Below the pieces are notes generated by a model. That model ran no database searches. It was not told the origin of the DNA and was given only the letters and a program-made list of their open reading frames with translations. From contig NZ_JH417652.1 in the NCBI RefSeq assembly GCF_000239295.1, positions 41,157 through 83,864 of the forward strand: 42,708 nt of DNA, given 5' to 3'. Shown here in pieces: positions 23,544 through 32,023 of this stretch (positions are counted from its first letter, which is position 1; each line of letters begins with the position of its first letter). The stretch comes from Flavonifractor plautii ATCC 29863 (GTDB lineage: Bacteria; Bacillota; Clostridia; Oscillospirales; Oscillospiraceae). Made by a program: the position numbers and the translations under genes.

Positions 23544-24394
23544 GACGCGTCTTTCCGCTCCTGCTGCTCCTGGCCCTGCTGCTGGCCGGCTGCCAGGGGG
23601 AGGCCGCCCCGGCGGTCAGCTACGATCTGGACCAGGTGCCCGCCTATGCGGGCGAGCCCTATGTGGTCATCAATGACAACCAGCCCTTCTTTGGGGAGGA
23701 GGAATATACCACCGAGGCCTTTGAGACCTACAGTGCGCTGGACGGGCTGGGCCGCTGCGGCACGGCCTACGCCTGCGTGGGGGAGGAGCTGATGCCCACC
23801 GAGGCGCGGGAGAGCATCAGCTCGGTGAAGCCCTCCGGCTGGATCAACGTGGAGTACGGCGGTCAGTACCTTTATAACCGCTGCCACCTCATCGGGTTCC
23901 AGCTCACCGGCGAGAACGCCAACGAGCGCAACCTGATCACCGGGACCCGCTACATGAATGTGGAGGGCATGCTGCCCTTTGAGAACCTGGTGGCCGACTA
24001 TGTGAAGGAGACCTCCAACCACGTCCTCTACCGGGTCACCCCGCTCTATGAGGGGGACAATCTGGTGGCCAGCGGAGTGCTGATGGAGGCCGGGAGCGTG
24101 GAGGACGAGAGGGAGGGCATCTGCTTCAACGTCTATGTCTACAACGTCCAGCCGGGCATCGGCATCGACTACGCCACCGGCGCGAGCTGGGCGGAAGGGG
24201 AACAGGGGGAGATCCAGTCCAGCCCAACCCCCGCAGGTACCGCCTACGTGCTGAATACCAACACGAAGAAATTCCACCTGCCCACCTGCGCCAGCGTGGA
24301 GGACATGAAGCCGGAGAACCGGACGGACTACACCGGAAGCCGGGAGGCCCTGCTGGACGAGGGCTATTCCCCCTGCGGCCAGTGCAAGCCGTAA
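23540..24394 (+). CDS. secreted DNA/RNA non-specific endonuclease lipoprotein
   Basis: The 284-aa protein has a lipoprotein signal with lipobox LLAGC (Cys18). It has a nuclease core with YNRCHLIGFQLTGENANERN (His116 as general base) and LITGTRYMN, as in the beta-beta-alpha-metal DNases such as EndA/Sda1. The usual D/N-R-G-H is N-R-C-H here. A C-terminal module (about 238-284: YVLNTNTKKFHLPTC...CGQCKP) has three Cys and one His like an Ada-type zinc-binding repeat. It would act at the cell surface. AAAGGAGGT precedes the start, which overlaps the upstream gene by 4 bp. Confidence 0.9.
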   Translation: MRRVFPLLLLLALLLAGCQGEAAPAVSYDLDQVPAYAGEPYVVINDNQPFFGEEEYTTEAFETYSALDGLGRCGTAYACVGEELMPTEARESISSVKPSGWINVEYGGQYLYNRCHLIGFQLTGENANERNLITGTRYMNVEGMLPFENLVADYVKETSNHVLYRVTPLYEGDNLVASGVLMEAGSVEDEREGICFNVYVYNVQPGIGIDYATGASWAEGEQGEIQSSPTPAGTAYVLNTNTKKFHLPTCASVEDMKPENRTDYTGSREALLDEGYSPCGQCKP

Positions 24395-24401
24395 AGCAAA
24401 A

Positions 24402-24433
24402 CCGCCGCGGAGCCTCGCTCCGCGGCGGTTTTT
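24402..24433. terminator. bidirectional terminator
   Basis: An 11-bp stem, CCGCCGCGGAG/CTCCGCGGCGG, with loop CCTCG is flanked by AAAA and TTTTT. It serves the nuclease gene and, on the other strand, the convergent T-component gene. Confidence 0.88.
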
Positions 24434-25140
24434 CAGCGTCCCAGCAGGAAGAACAGGGCCAGAAACAGGGCGCAGGACAGGATGGGGAAGAGGACGTCCA
24501 CCGGCCGCAGGCGCAGGGGCTGGCTGCACGTGCGGGGGACGCGGCCGTCGAAGCCCCTGGACTCCATGGCGATGGACAGCTCCTCCGACCAGCGCACCGA
24601 CTTGACCAGCAGGGGCTTGAGCAGGGCGGGGGAGACGGGAAAAACCCGGATACCGCGGGCGGCAAAGGCGGCGCGGGTGCGCTTGTACTCCTCCATCATA
24701 TTGGGCAGGATGCCCCAGGCGGCCAGCAGGCCGTAGGCGAACACCGGGGGGAGGCGGAGCTGCTGCTGGAGGGAGCGCACTAGGAGGATGCGGTCGGTGG
24801 TGAGGACAAAGAGCAGGCCCAGCCCGGCGAAGGCCAGTACCCGGCTGCCCAGCACCAGCCCGTTCCACACCGCCGCCCCGGTGAGGGCCTGGGCGGCGGC
24901 GTTGATGGGCATGCCCGCCCCGGCGTGAAAGTGGTAGCCGGTGGAGAACATGCCCACCGCCACCAGAAGCACGGGGAGAAGGGCCCCGGCCAGCACCTTG
25001 ACGTTGGCGCGGGAGAGAAGCAGGGCGGCCAGACATACCGCAAATACTGCCAGGTTGACCGCCGGGTGATGGAGTCCGGCCAGCAGAAGGGTGGGCACCA
25101 CCAGCCCGATGAGCTTACAGGCGGGATTGAGCGACTTCAT
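24433..25140 (-). CDS. ykoC: ECF transporter T component (YkoC/CbiQ-like)
   Basis: The 235-aa membrane protein has about five hydrophobic helices and a cytosolic coupling helix region (EEYKRTRAAFAARGI) typical of EcfT/CbiQ proteins. The late motif SIAMESRGFDGR is the family's A-R-G box. It links the fused ATPase to the substrate-specific YkoE protein. GGAGGGG precedes the ATG. The start overlaps the ATPase gene by 26 bp. It is the last gene of the TPP-regulated operon. Confidence 0.9.
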   Translation of the reverse strand: MKSLNPACKLIGLVVPTLLLAGLHHPAVNLAVFAVCLAALLLSRANVKVLAGALLPVLLVAVGMFSTGYHFHAGAGMPINAAAQALTGAAVWNGLVLGSRVLAFAGLGLLFVLTTDRILLVRSLQQQLRLPPVFAYGLLAAWGILPNMMEEYKRTRAAFAARGIRVFPVSPALLKPLLVKSVRWSEELSIAMESRGFDGRVPRTCSQPLRLRPVDVLFPILSCALFLALFFLLGR

Positions 25141-26584
25141 ACAGGCTCCCCTCCTTCAGCTCGTAGAGAATGTCGGCGTAGTCCTGAGCCAGTGCCCGGT
25201 CGTGGGTGGACAGGATGAGGGTGAGGCCCCGCTCCACCACCTCCCGCTGGAGGGCGTCCATGATGGCGGCGGTGCGGCCGCGGTCCTGGGCGTAGGTGGG
25301 CTCGTCGCACACCAGCACCCGGCAGTCGTAGGCCAGCAGGGCGGCCACCCCCAGCCGCCGCTGCTGGCCCTGGCTGAGCATATAGGGGGACAGGCGGCGG
25401 AAGCGCCAGAGCTGGATCCGGCGGAGCACCTCTTCGGCCCCGGCGGCGGGATCGCCCGCCCCGGCGCTGTGGCGCAGGCTGACCGTCACCTCGTCCAGAA
25501 CGGTGTCCGCCACGAACTGGTCCTGGGGACTCTGGGTGACGAAGCCCATGCGGCCGGTCAGCCGGCGGCGGTGCCTGGACAGCTCCATCCCCTCCAGCCG
25601 GGCGGAGCCCTGATAGCGGTAAAGGCCGCTGAGGGCGCCGAACAGGGTGCTCTTGCCGCTGCCGCTGGGGCCCACGATGGCGTGGATGCGCCCCCGGAAG
25701 AAGTCGGCGTTCACGTCCCGCAGCACCTCGCGCCCATCCTGGGAGACCCGCAGGCCCCGCAGGGAGAGCACCACCTCCTCCGGCCCGGTCTTGACCGGCC
25801 GGGCGGCCTGGTAGGGGCAGCCGGGGACGCTGACGCCCCGCTCCGCCCACGCCTGAGGGGAGAGGGCGCTGGGGGCATAGGCGGCGCCGTCCAGCGTGCC
25901 GTCCTGGGCCATGAGGCGTATCTCGTCGGCGATGGGCAGCCAGTGATCCAGCCGGTGGTCGATGGCCAGAATGCCGGTGCCGCATTCCCGGTGGAGCCGG
26001 GCGAGCTGCCCGCAGAGAAGGGCGGCGGTATGGTCGTCCAGATTGGCGAAGGGCTCGTCCAGCAGGACCCAGGCCGGCCGCAGTGCGGCCAGACAGGCCA
26101 GCGCGGCCCGCTGCTTCTCCCCGCCGGACAGGGAGCGGAGGGGGCGGCGGCGCAGGTGGGCGATGCCGCAGAAGTCCAGGGCGGCGCTCAGCCGCTCCTC
26201 CATCTCCGCCCGGGGCACCCGCCGGTTCTCCAGACAGAAGAACAGCTCGTTCTCCACCGTGTCCATACAGAACTGGAGCTCCGGGTTTTGAAACAGCATG
26301 CCCACCAGGGCGCACCGCTCCCCCGGCCCCAGGGCGGCGGGCTCCTGTCCCTCCACCCGCACCGTGCCCTCCTGGAGGAACCCGGCGTTCTGGGGATAGA
26401 TCCCCGCCGCCAGATAGAGCAGGGTGCTCTTGCCGCAGCCGGAGGGGCCGGTGAGGACGGTGATGCGGCTCCGGTCAAAGGAGGCGCTGACCTCGTCCAG
26501 CACCGGGCGCTTGCTCTGCTCCAGGTAGCGGAAGGTGACGCGCTCCAGGGTGATGCGGCCCACCTCAGACGGGGAGGAAGTCAT
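25115..26584 (-). CDS. ykoD: ECF transporter fused double ATPase (YkoD-like)
   Basis: The 489-aa protein contains two ABC ATPase domains in tandem. The first has Walker A GPSGCGKST (46-54), signature LSGGEKQR and Walker B VLLDEP. The second has Walker A GPSGSGKST (roughly residue 300), signature LSQGQQRR and Walker B VLVCDEP. This fused layout is typical of YkoD in hydroxymethylpyrimidine (HMP)/thiamine ECF transporters. The start overlaps the binding-protein-like gene by 20 bp. Confidence 0.93.
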   Translation of the reverse strand: MTSSPSEVGRITLERVTFRYLEQSKRPVLDEVSASFDRSRITVLTGPSGCGKSTLLYLAAGIYPQNAGFLQEGTVRVEGQEPAALGPGERCALVGMLFQNPELQFCMDTVENELFFCLENRRVPRAEMEERLSAALDFCGIAHLRRRPLRSLSGGEKQRAALACLAALRPAWVLLDEPFANLDDHTAALLCGQLARLHRECGTGILAIDHRLDHWLPIADEIRLMAQDGTLDGAAYAPSALSPQAWAERGVSVPGCPYQAARPVKTGPEEVVLSLRGLRVSQDGREVLRDVNADFFRGRIHAIVGPSGSGKSTLFGALSGLYRYQGSARLEGMELSRHRRRLTGRMGFVTQSPQDQFVADTVLDEVTVSLRHSAGAGDPAAGAEEVLRRIQLWRFRRLSPYMLSQGQQRRLGVAALLAYDCRVLVCDEPTYAQDRGRTAAIMDALQREVVERGLTLILSTHDRALAQDYADILYELKEGSLYEVAQSRL

Positions 26585-27443
26585 TGGTGTACTCGGTGGG
26601 GCGGCGGCGGTCGTAGTAGCCGTTGGCCACCAGCCAGTCGGCCATCCGCTCCCAGCGCTCCGGGCGGATGGCGCCCCAGTGGCCCCGCTGATCCAGCAGC
26701 AGGGGGGCCAGGTGCCTCTGGCTGCGCACCAGCATGGCCTCGGACACGGCGGGCAGGCCGTCCTTCACCGCCAGGACGGCCCCCTCCGGATCGCGGGCCG
26801 CCTCCTGATAGCCCCGGTCCAGGGCGGCCAGGAAGGCCCGTACCTCGGCGGGGCGGTCCCGCAGAACCTGGTGCGTGGCGGCGATGGCGGGGGCGCAGAA
26901 GTCGAAGAGGGGATCCACGTCGGCCAGATTGATGAAGTTGATCTCTTTGCCCGCCGCGATAAGCTCCTCATTCTCCCAGTTGGCGTAGACCCAGGTGGCG
27001 TCGGCCGCGGCGCCCAGGGTGGATACGATGTCGCCCACGTCCATGGGCACCAGCTCCACCTTGCCGTAGTCGCCGCCGTCCAGGCGCACGGCCTCGCCGA
27101 TCACGCCGTGGAACCAGCGGGGGGCCCAGTGGGTAAGGCGCTTGCCCTCCAGATGCCGGGGGGAGGTGATGCCGCTCTCCTTCAGGGAGACGATGCCGGA
27201 GTCGGAACGCTGGGTGAGGACGGCCACGCCGGTGAGCTCCACCCCGCGGGACATGCAGTCCAGCATGGAAATCTGGGGGCCCAGCACGAAATCGGCGCCG
27301 TGGAGATCCATAACGCCGTGAACCTCGCCGTCGATGTGCACCTCCAGGCCCGCCTCCGCGAAGTAGCCCCGCTTCTCCGCCAGCAGAAAGCCGGTGTGAT
27401 TGGTATTTGCAAACCAGTCCAGAACCACATTCAGTTTACCCAT
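26565..27443 (-). CDS. NMT1/ThiY-like substrate-binding protein without signal peptide
   Basis: The 292-aa protein begins directly with the NMT1/THI5 fold (MGKLNVVLDWFANTNHTGFLLAEKRGYF), the pyrimidine-binding domain of ThiY proteins. It has no signal peptide or lipobox, so it is predicted to be cytosolic. The Cys-rich CCCFC iron motif of yeast THI5 is absent (here FDFCAPAI), which argues against HMP-P synthase activity. GAGGAA lies 8 nt before the ATG and only 3 bp separate it from ykoE. It may receive or buffer HMP inside the cell; this is an inference. Confidence 0.85.
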   Translation of the reverse strand: MGKLNVVLDWFANTNHTGFLLAEKRGYFAEAGLEVHIDGEVHGVMDLHGADFVLGPQISMLDCMSRGVELTGVAVLTQRSDSGIVSLKESGITSPRHLEGKRLTHWAPRWFHGVIGEAVRLDGGDYGKVELVPMDVGDIVSTLGAAADATWVYANWENEELIAAGKEINFINLADVDPLFDFCAPAIAATHQVLRDRPAEVRAFLAALDRGYQEAARDPEGAVLAVKDGLPAVSEAMLVRSQRHLAPLLLDQRGHWGAIRPERWERMADWLVANGYYDRRRPTEYTNDFLPV

Positions 27444-27446
27444 TGC

Positions 27447-28058
27447 TTATTCCTCCTCATCGTCGATGGATACCGGGGCAAGCCGGGCGCCCACGGCGTA
27501 GCTGCGCAGTACCCCCGTCCGGGCCAGGCCGTCGCAGGCCAGCTTGGCGATGACGCCGGAGAAGACCACGGCGCTGGCAAAGCGGACGGCCAACTGGGCG
27601 GCCAGCATGGTGGGGGCCAGCAGATAGTAGCTCAGGTAGTACAGCTCGTAGCAGAAGATGCACACGGCGGCAAAGACGCCGGACAGGGCCATGGAGAGCA
27701 GGTTGTACTTCCGGTAGCGGAATACGGCGAAGCCCAGCTCGCACCCGACGCCCTGGATGAGGCCGGTGAGCACCACGGTGGCGCCGCCGGAGTTGCCCAT
27801 GAGCAGCTCAATGGCGGAGGCCAGTACCTCGGTGATGAGGGCCGCGCCGGGCTTGCGGATGATGTAGGCGGCGATGGTGGCGGCCATAAACCACACGCCG
27901 TAGATGAGTTCAAAGCCGAAGGCCGACAGGCCCAGGGGGGTGAGGGCCACCGAAATGGCGGTGCCGCCGTAAAACACGGCCATGTAGACCACCGCGAACA
28001 GCACACCCAGTATGGCCATCATGACCACGTCCTTGAGTTTCCAGGGTTCTCGTCTCAT
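27447..28058 (-). CDS. ykoE: YkoE-family ECF substrate-specific component (HMP/thiamine)
   Basis: The 203-aa integral membrane protein shows about six hydrophobic helices. Family blocks are LKDVVMMAILGVLFAVVYM and GFELIYGVWFMAATIAAYIIRKPGAALITEV. YkoE binds thiamine or its pyrimidine precursor HMP. The ATG at 28058 is chosen because GGAGGT (28069-28074) precedes it; an upstream in-frame codon lies inside the attenuator hairpin. It is the first gene after a TPP riboswitch and is followed by the NMT1-like protein, YkoD and YkoC. Confidence 0.92.
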   Translation of the reverse strand: MRREPWKLKDVVMMAILGVLFAVVYMAVFYGGTAISVALTPLGLSAFGFELIYGVWFMAATIAAYIIRKPGAALITEVLASAIELLMGNSGGATVVLTGLIQGVGCELGFAVFRYRKYNLLSMALSGVFAAVCIFCYELYYLSYYLLAPTMLAAQLAVRFASAVVFSGVIAKLACDGLARTGVLRSYAVGARLAPVSIDDEEE

Positions 28059-28083
28059 TCTTGCAGATACCTCCGTTTTAGGC

Positions 28084-28119
28084 AAAAGTAAAAGCCGCAC
28101 AGCCTTCGCTGAGCGACTT
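28084..28119 (-). terminator. riboswitch-controlled attenuator hairpin
   Basis: On the minus strand, AAGTCGC-T-CAGC-gaag-GCTG-T-GCGGCTT forms an 11-bp interrupted stem followed by TTACTTTTG. It lies between the TPP aptamer and the ykoE SD, so it is the likely expression platform. Confidence 0.78.
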
Positions 28120-28147
28120 TGCAAAAAACGGCAAAACGGCGTGAACC

Positions 28148-28245
28148 GCGCTCCCTACGATGGCATTACCCAACAGGTTCCATGGGTCATAGGCAGAACA
28201 GCCTAACTCTCAGCCGGATTCCATCCGGCCCCCCAGCATTCAGTT
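28148..28245 (-). promoter_or_regulatory. TPP riboswitch (THI element)
   Basis: The minus strand carries the conserved TPP aptamer pieces in order. They are GGGG near the 5' end, CTGAGA (28208-28213) in the pyrimidine-sensing arm, ACCC-ATGGAACCTGTT-GGGTAATGCC, and CGTAGGGA (28152-28159) in the pyrophosphate arm. It precedes the YkoE transporter operon and an intrinsic terminator, so TPP would switch transcription off. Confidence 0.95.
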
Positions 28246-28265
28246 GTGCAGACTTTTCTGTGGCA

Positions 28266-28294
28266 ACTATAGCACGCCTTTCCGCAAATTGCAA
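28266..28294 (-). promoter_or_regulatory. sigma-A promoter of the TPP-regulated ykoE operon
   Basis: On the minus strand, TTGCAA (28289-28294) and TATAGT (28266-28271) are spaced by 17 bp, just before the riboswitch. Confidence 0.82.
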
Positions 28295-28303
28295 GGGCGG
28301 ATT

Positions 28304-28882
28304 TCAGACCCAGTGGCGGGGCCAGCAGTCCCAGTAGGCCCGGTAGGTGGGCCACGTGCCATTCAAATCCATCTGGTACATACGGAAGATGACCAGCCGG
28401 TTTTTCGGCTGCCACAGCTCCTCGTAGGAGTAGCGGTAGGTCATGCCGATGCGCTCCATGACCGCCCCGCTCTTGGGATTGTCCGCGTCGTGGGTGGCCG
28501 TGAGGAAGGGCAGGCCGTCGGCGTGCAGATGCTCCACCACCGCGGCGGCGGCCTCGGTCATGTAGCCGCGGCCCCAGGATGGCCGGGCCAGGGCGTAGCC
28601 CAGATCATGGCTCTCCCCGTCGTCCACATGGAGGTAGCCGATGGGGCTGTCGTTCTCCCGCAGGCAGACGGCGTAGCGGCAGCCGGAGGGGCGGCGGTAG
28701 TAGTCCAGGTAGTGCTCCTCCAGATATCTGGCGGCGTCCGCCTCGGTCTCCAGCGGGAACCAAGGCAGGAAGGTGTTAACCTCCCGGTCGCGCATCAGGG
28801 AAAACAGCGGCTCCACATCCGCCGGGGTAAACCGGCGGAGCACCAGGCGTTCGGTCTCCAGACGGGGGGTGTTGGCGGACAT
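28304..28882 (-). CDS. GNAT-family N-acetyltransferase (RimJ/RimL-like)
   Basis: The 192-aa protein starts LETERLVLRRFTPADVEPLFSLM, as RimJ/RimL-type acetyltransferases do. It has the acetyl-CoA loop region LARPSWGRGYMTEAAAAVVEH, and ends with DNPKSGAVMERIGMTYRYSYEELW. It transfers acetyl from acetyl-CoA to an unknown amine, possibly a protein N-terminus or a drug. AGGAGG lies 8 nt before the ATG at 28882. It is divergent from the helicase gene. Confidence 0.9.
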   Translation of the reverse strand: MSANTPRLETERLVLRRFTPADVEPLFSLMRDREVNTFLPWFPLETEADAARYLEEHYLDYYRRPSGCRYAVCLRENDSPIGYLHVDDGESHDLGYALARPSWGRGYMTEAAAAVVEHLHADGLPFLTATHDADNPKSGAVMERIGMTYRYSYEELWQPKNRLVIFRMYQMDLNGTWPTYRAYWDCWPRHWV

Positions 28883-28904
28883 GGGACATTCCTCCTTTTT
28901 ACCC

Positions 28905-28933
28905 AGTATAGCAAGCCCCAGACCATGCCGCAA
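28905..28933 (-). promoter_or_regulatory. promoter of the GNAT gene
   Basis: On the minus strand, TTGCGG (28928-28933) and TATACT (28905-28910) are spaced by 17 bp. Confidence 0.7.
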
Positions 28934-28940
28934 CTGCCGC

Positions 28941-28969
28941 TTGACTTTCCGCCGGGGCTGGGGTACTCT
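28941..28969 (+). promoter_or_regulatory. promoter of the helicase gene
   Basis: TTGACT (28941-28946) and TACTCT (28964-28969) are spaced by 17 bp. The box lies back to back with the GNAT promoter. Confidence 0.68.
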
Positions 28970-29000
28970 GAACAGTACGCACGGAAAGAGAGGACACGCC

Positions 29001-31124
29001 ATGACCTACCCCGAATTCAAAGCCAGATACGCCCTCACCCCCGATCCCCAGCAGGAGGCGGCCATCCTCCAGGCCGAGGGGCCCACCCTGCTGCTGGCGG
29101 TGCCGGGCAGCGGCAAGACCACCACCCTGGTGACCCGGCTGGGCTATCTCATCCACTGCCTGGGGGTGGAGCCGGGGCGCATCCTCACCGTCACCTACAC
29201 CGTGGCCGCCGCCGGGGACATGAAGCGGCGCTTCGCCGCCCTCTTTGGGGAGGAGCACGCCGGCGCGCTGGCCTTCCGCACCATCAACGGCATCTGCCAG
29301 TCCATCATCTCCTACTACGCCTGGGCCAAGGGGGCGGAGCCTTTCGCTTTGTGGACCAACGAGGGGGAGCTGAACGCCCTGGTGCGCTGGCTGATGCAGT
29401 CCCACGGGGCCGAGTGGCCGGGGGAGCAGGAGGTGAAGGAGGTGCGCACCCGCATCACCTGCTGCAAGAACGGGATGCTGCGGGACGAGGAGGTGCGGGC
29501 CATCGAGATGGACGGGGTGGATTTTCCCGCGGTCTATTTCGGCTACCGGGAGTACCTGGAGCGCAACCGCCGCATGGACTACGACGACCAGATGGTCTTT
29601 GCCCTGCGGATTCTCCGCCGGTATCCCGACATCCTGGCCCACTTCCAGAGCAAATACCCCTACCTCTGCGTGGACGAGGCCCAGGATACCTCCAAAATCC
29701 AGCACGCCATCCTCCGCCTGCTGGCCGCCCGGAGCCGCAACCTGTTCATGGTGGGGGACGAGGATCAGAGCATCTACGGCTTCCGGGCGGCCTGGCCCCA
29801 GGCGCTGATGGAGTTCCGGCAGATCTACCCGGAGGGGGAGGTGCTGCTGATGGAGACCAACTACCGCTCCGCCGGGGCCATCGTGGAGAAGGCGGACGCC
29901 TTCATCCAGCGCAACGGCAGCCGCCACCCCAAGCACATGCGGGCCAGCCGTCCCCAGGGGGAGCCGGTGCGCCACGTAAATCTCAACGACTTCGGGCAGC
30001 AGGCCCACTATCTGGCCCAGGCGGCGGCGGACTGCACGGAGTCCACCGCCGTGCTCTACCGCAACAACGACAGCGCCCTACCCCTCATCGACCTGCTGGA
30101 GCGCCGGGGCATCCCCTACGCCTGCCGCCAGCGGGAGAGCTTCTTCTTCACCAGCCCGGCGGTGCGGGATCTCACCGACGTGCTCCGCTTTGCCTTAGAT
30201 GGCACGGATCGGGAGCGGTTTCTGCGGATTTACTACAAGCTGGAGGTGCGCGTCAAGCGGAGCATCCTCCAGGAGAAGCTGCGCCGGGTGCCGGAGGGCG
30301 CGCCGGTGCTGGACGCCCTCATCGACGGGGGCGGCGTCGAGCCCTGGCAGACGGGGCGGCTCAAGGCCCTGCGCACCCACCTGTCCAAGCTGCCCCAGCT
30401 CTCCAGCTTTGCCGCCCTCCAGCGCATCGTCAAATACATGGGCTATGGGGACTACCTGTCCAGCCAGGGGGGCGACAAGAGCCGGGTGGAGCTGCTGCTG
30501 GCCCTGGCCCGGCAGGAGCCGGGGGTGGAGGGCTTTCTCTGCCGCCTGGAGGCGCTGCGGGACACGGTGGAGGCGGGGGGCGGCGACCCGGCCTGCCCCT
30601 TTGTGCTCTCCACCATCCACGCCAGCAAGGGCCTGGAGTATGACCGGGTGTTCCTCATCGACGCGGTGGACGGCATTTTCCCATCGGTGAACCCCCGGAA
30701 GGGAAACGACCTGTCCGACGAGGAGCGGGCGGCCCTGGAGGAGGAGCGGCGGCTCTTCTACGTGGGGGCCACCCGGGCCCGGCGGCAGCTTGTTCTGCTC
30801 ACCTGTGACAACCGCTTTGGCGAGCCGTCACCCCCGGCCTCCTTCGTGGGGCAGTTCCTGGGCACGCCGGAGTGGGCGTCCCAGAGACCCAGGACTCCGG
30901 GCAAGGCCCCGGCGGAGCCTGACGCCGCCGCGGTGGCGGCGTGGGAGAAGGACTACCTGCCCGGCACGGCGGTGGTGCACCGGGCCTTCGGGCCCGGCAT
31001 GGTGGTGAGCCGCTCCGGCGCGGTGGCGGTGATCGCCTTCGACGAGGTTGGCACCAAAAAGGTGGAGCTGACCGCCTGCCTGCGGAAGCGGTTGCTCCGG
31101 CTGGCCTCCGCCCCGGGCTTCTGA
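29001..31124 (+). CDS. UvrD/PcrA-family ATP-dependent DNA helicase
   Basis: The 707-aa superfamily 1A helicase has motif I AVPGSGKTT (33-41), motif II VDEAQDTS, motif III GDEDQSIYGFRAA, motif IV ETNYRS, motif V STIHASKGLEYDRVFLID and motif VI YVGATRARRQL. The C-terminus (AVVHRAFGPGMVVSRSGAVAVIAF) matches the Tudor-like domain by which PcrA meets RNA polymerase. PcrA-type enzymes unwind 3' to 5' in repair and rolling-circle replication. At 707 aa it is near normal size. It may be PcrA itself or a second paralogue. Confidence 0.93.
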   Translation: MTYPEFKARYALTPDPQQEAAILQAEGPTLLLAVPGSGKTTTLVTRLGYLIHCLGVEPGRILTVTYTVAAAGDMKRRFAALFGEEHAGALAFRTINGICQSIISYYAWAKGAEPFALWTNEGELNALVRWLMQSHGAEWPGEQEVKEVRTRITCCKNGMLRDEEVRAIEMDGVDFPAVYFGYREYLERNRRMDYDDQMVFALRILRRYPDILAHFQSKYPYLCVDEAQDTSKIQHAILRLLAARSRNLFMVGDEDQSIYGFRAAWPQALMEFRQIYPEGEVLLMETNYRSAGAIVEKADAFIQRNGSRHPKHMRASRPQGEPVRHVNLNDFGQQAHYLAQAAADCTESTAVLYRNNDSALPLIDLLERRGIPYACRQRESFFFTSPAVRDLTDVLRFALDGTDRERFLRIYYKLEVRVKRSILQEKLRRVPEGAPVLDALIDGGGVEPWQTGRLKALRTHLSKLPQLSSFAALQRIVKYMGYGDYLSSQGGDKSRVELLLALARQEPGVEGFLCRLEALRDTVEAGGGDPACPFVLSTIHASKGLEYDRVFLIDAVDGIFPSVNPRKGNDLSDEERAALEEERRLFYVGATRARRQLVLLTCDNRFGEPSPPASFVGQFLGTPEWASQRPRTPGKAPAEPDAAAVAAWEKDYLPGTAVVHRAFGPGMVVSRSGAVAVIAFDEVGTKKVELTACLRKRLLRLASAPGF

Positions 31125-31229
31125 GGGCCTGTTACCAAATTTTCACCATTTGAAACCGCGTAGGGGTTTCCCTTCGGGCTGTGGGGGTGTTATCATGACG
31201 GCATAACGGCCCGAAGGAGGAATACCGCT

Positions 31230-31967
31230 GTGAACCACACGTCCATAACGGGGCTGGCCTGTCTGCTGGCCGTTGCCCTTACCGCCTGCGCGGGAGGCGG
31301 AGAGCCGCCGGCACCGTCCAGCAGCCCCGCGTCCGCCCCCCTGGAAGCTCTGAAAGAACCCGCCAACTCCATGCCTGTTTCGCCTCCGTTGTCCCCCGCG
31401 CCTGTGTCGGCCGAGGCCCTGGCGGACTACCGGGCCCTGCTGGCAGGGGAGCCGGGGGCGCTGGATCGCCCGCCGGAGGGGCTGGAGCTGCACCAGGTCA
31501 CCCTGCCCCCGGCGGAGGAGCTGGAGTATGTGCTGCTGGATCTGGACGGGGACGGCGGGGCGGAGCTGGTGGTGCAGATGGTAGAGCAGCCCCAACAGTT
31601 CAACGCCGTGTTCCACTATGGGGACGGGGAGTTGAGCTGCTGGCAGTACGACATCGTGGAGATGAGCTGCCGGGACTACCCCCTGGAGGACGGCGCCATG
31701 GTACGGCAGTATGACACGGGCACCGGGCCCAATCGGTATTCCAACCTCTACACGGTGTTCCGCTATCTGCCCGATGGGGAGACGGAGGAGTGCGCCTCCC
31801 TGGCGGTACACCAGGATACGCAGGAGGATGGCACGGAGGTATTCACCTATCTGGTGGACGACGCGGAGGTGGATCAGGACACCTTTGCGGCGGAGTTTGA
31901 GGAACTGGTGGGGAGCCGGCTTCTGTCTCTGGAGGACTGGATTCCGGCTACGGAGCGGCCCGGCTGA
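31230..31967 (+). CDS. lipoprotein of unknown function
   Basis: The 245-aa protein starts at a GTG after GGAGG. The signal peptide has lipobox LTAC (Cys20), then a Pro/Ser/Ala-rich linker (about 25-60) and an acidic globular part. That part contains an EF-hand-like turn, LLDLDGDGGAELVV, seen in many Clostridial surface proteins with FG-GAP-like or VCBS-like strands. It would be anchored on the outer face of the membrane. The function is unknown. A terminator follows. Confidence 0.82.
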   Translation: MNHTSITGLACLLAVALTACAGGGEPPAPSSSPASAPLEALKEPANSMPVSPPLSPAPVSAEALADYRALLAGEPGALDRPPEGLELHQVTLPPAEELEYVLLDLDGDGGAELVVQMVEQPQQFNAVFHYGDGELSCWQYDIVEMSCRDYPLEDGAMVRQYDTGTGPNRYSNLYTVFRYLPDGETEECASLAVHQDTQEDGTEVFTYLVDDAEVDQDTFAAEFEELVGSRLLSLEDWIPATERPG

Positions 31968-31976
31968 AAAACGAAC

Positions 31977-32012
31977 GCGGCCCGTCGGTCATTGACCGAT
32001 GGGCCGCATTTT
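31977..32012. terminator. bidirectional terminator
   Basis: A 14-bp stem, GCGGCCCGTCGGTC/GACCGATGGGCCGC, with loop ATT is followed by ATTTTGT, between the convergent lipoprotein and flavodiiron genes. Confidence 0.82.
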
Positions 32013-32023
32013 GTCTGCTTGAC

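Noticed and set aside
25091-26932. 613-codon open frame antisense to the ykoD region
   Set aside because: Low-complexity Ala/Gly/Pro composition, and it covers parts of three real genes.
26565-27443. THI5-type HMP-P synthase
   Set aside because: The Cys-rich iron motif CCCFC is absent; the context is a transporter operon.
28244-30643. 799-codon open frame overlapping the GNAT and helicase genes
   Set aside because: It crosses the GNAT gene antisense and then the helicase in the wrong frame; the helicase motifs lie in another frame.
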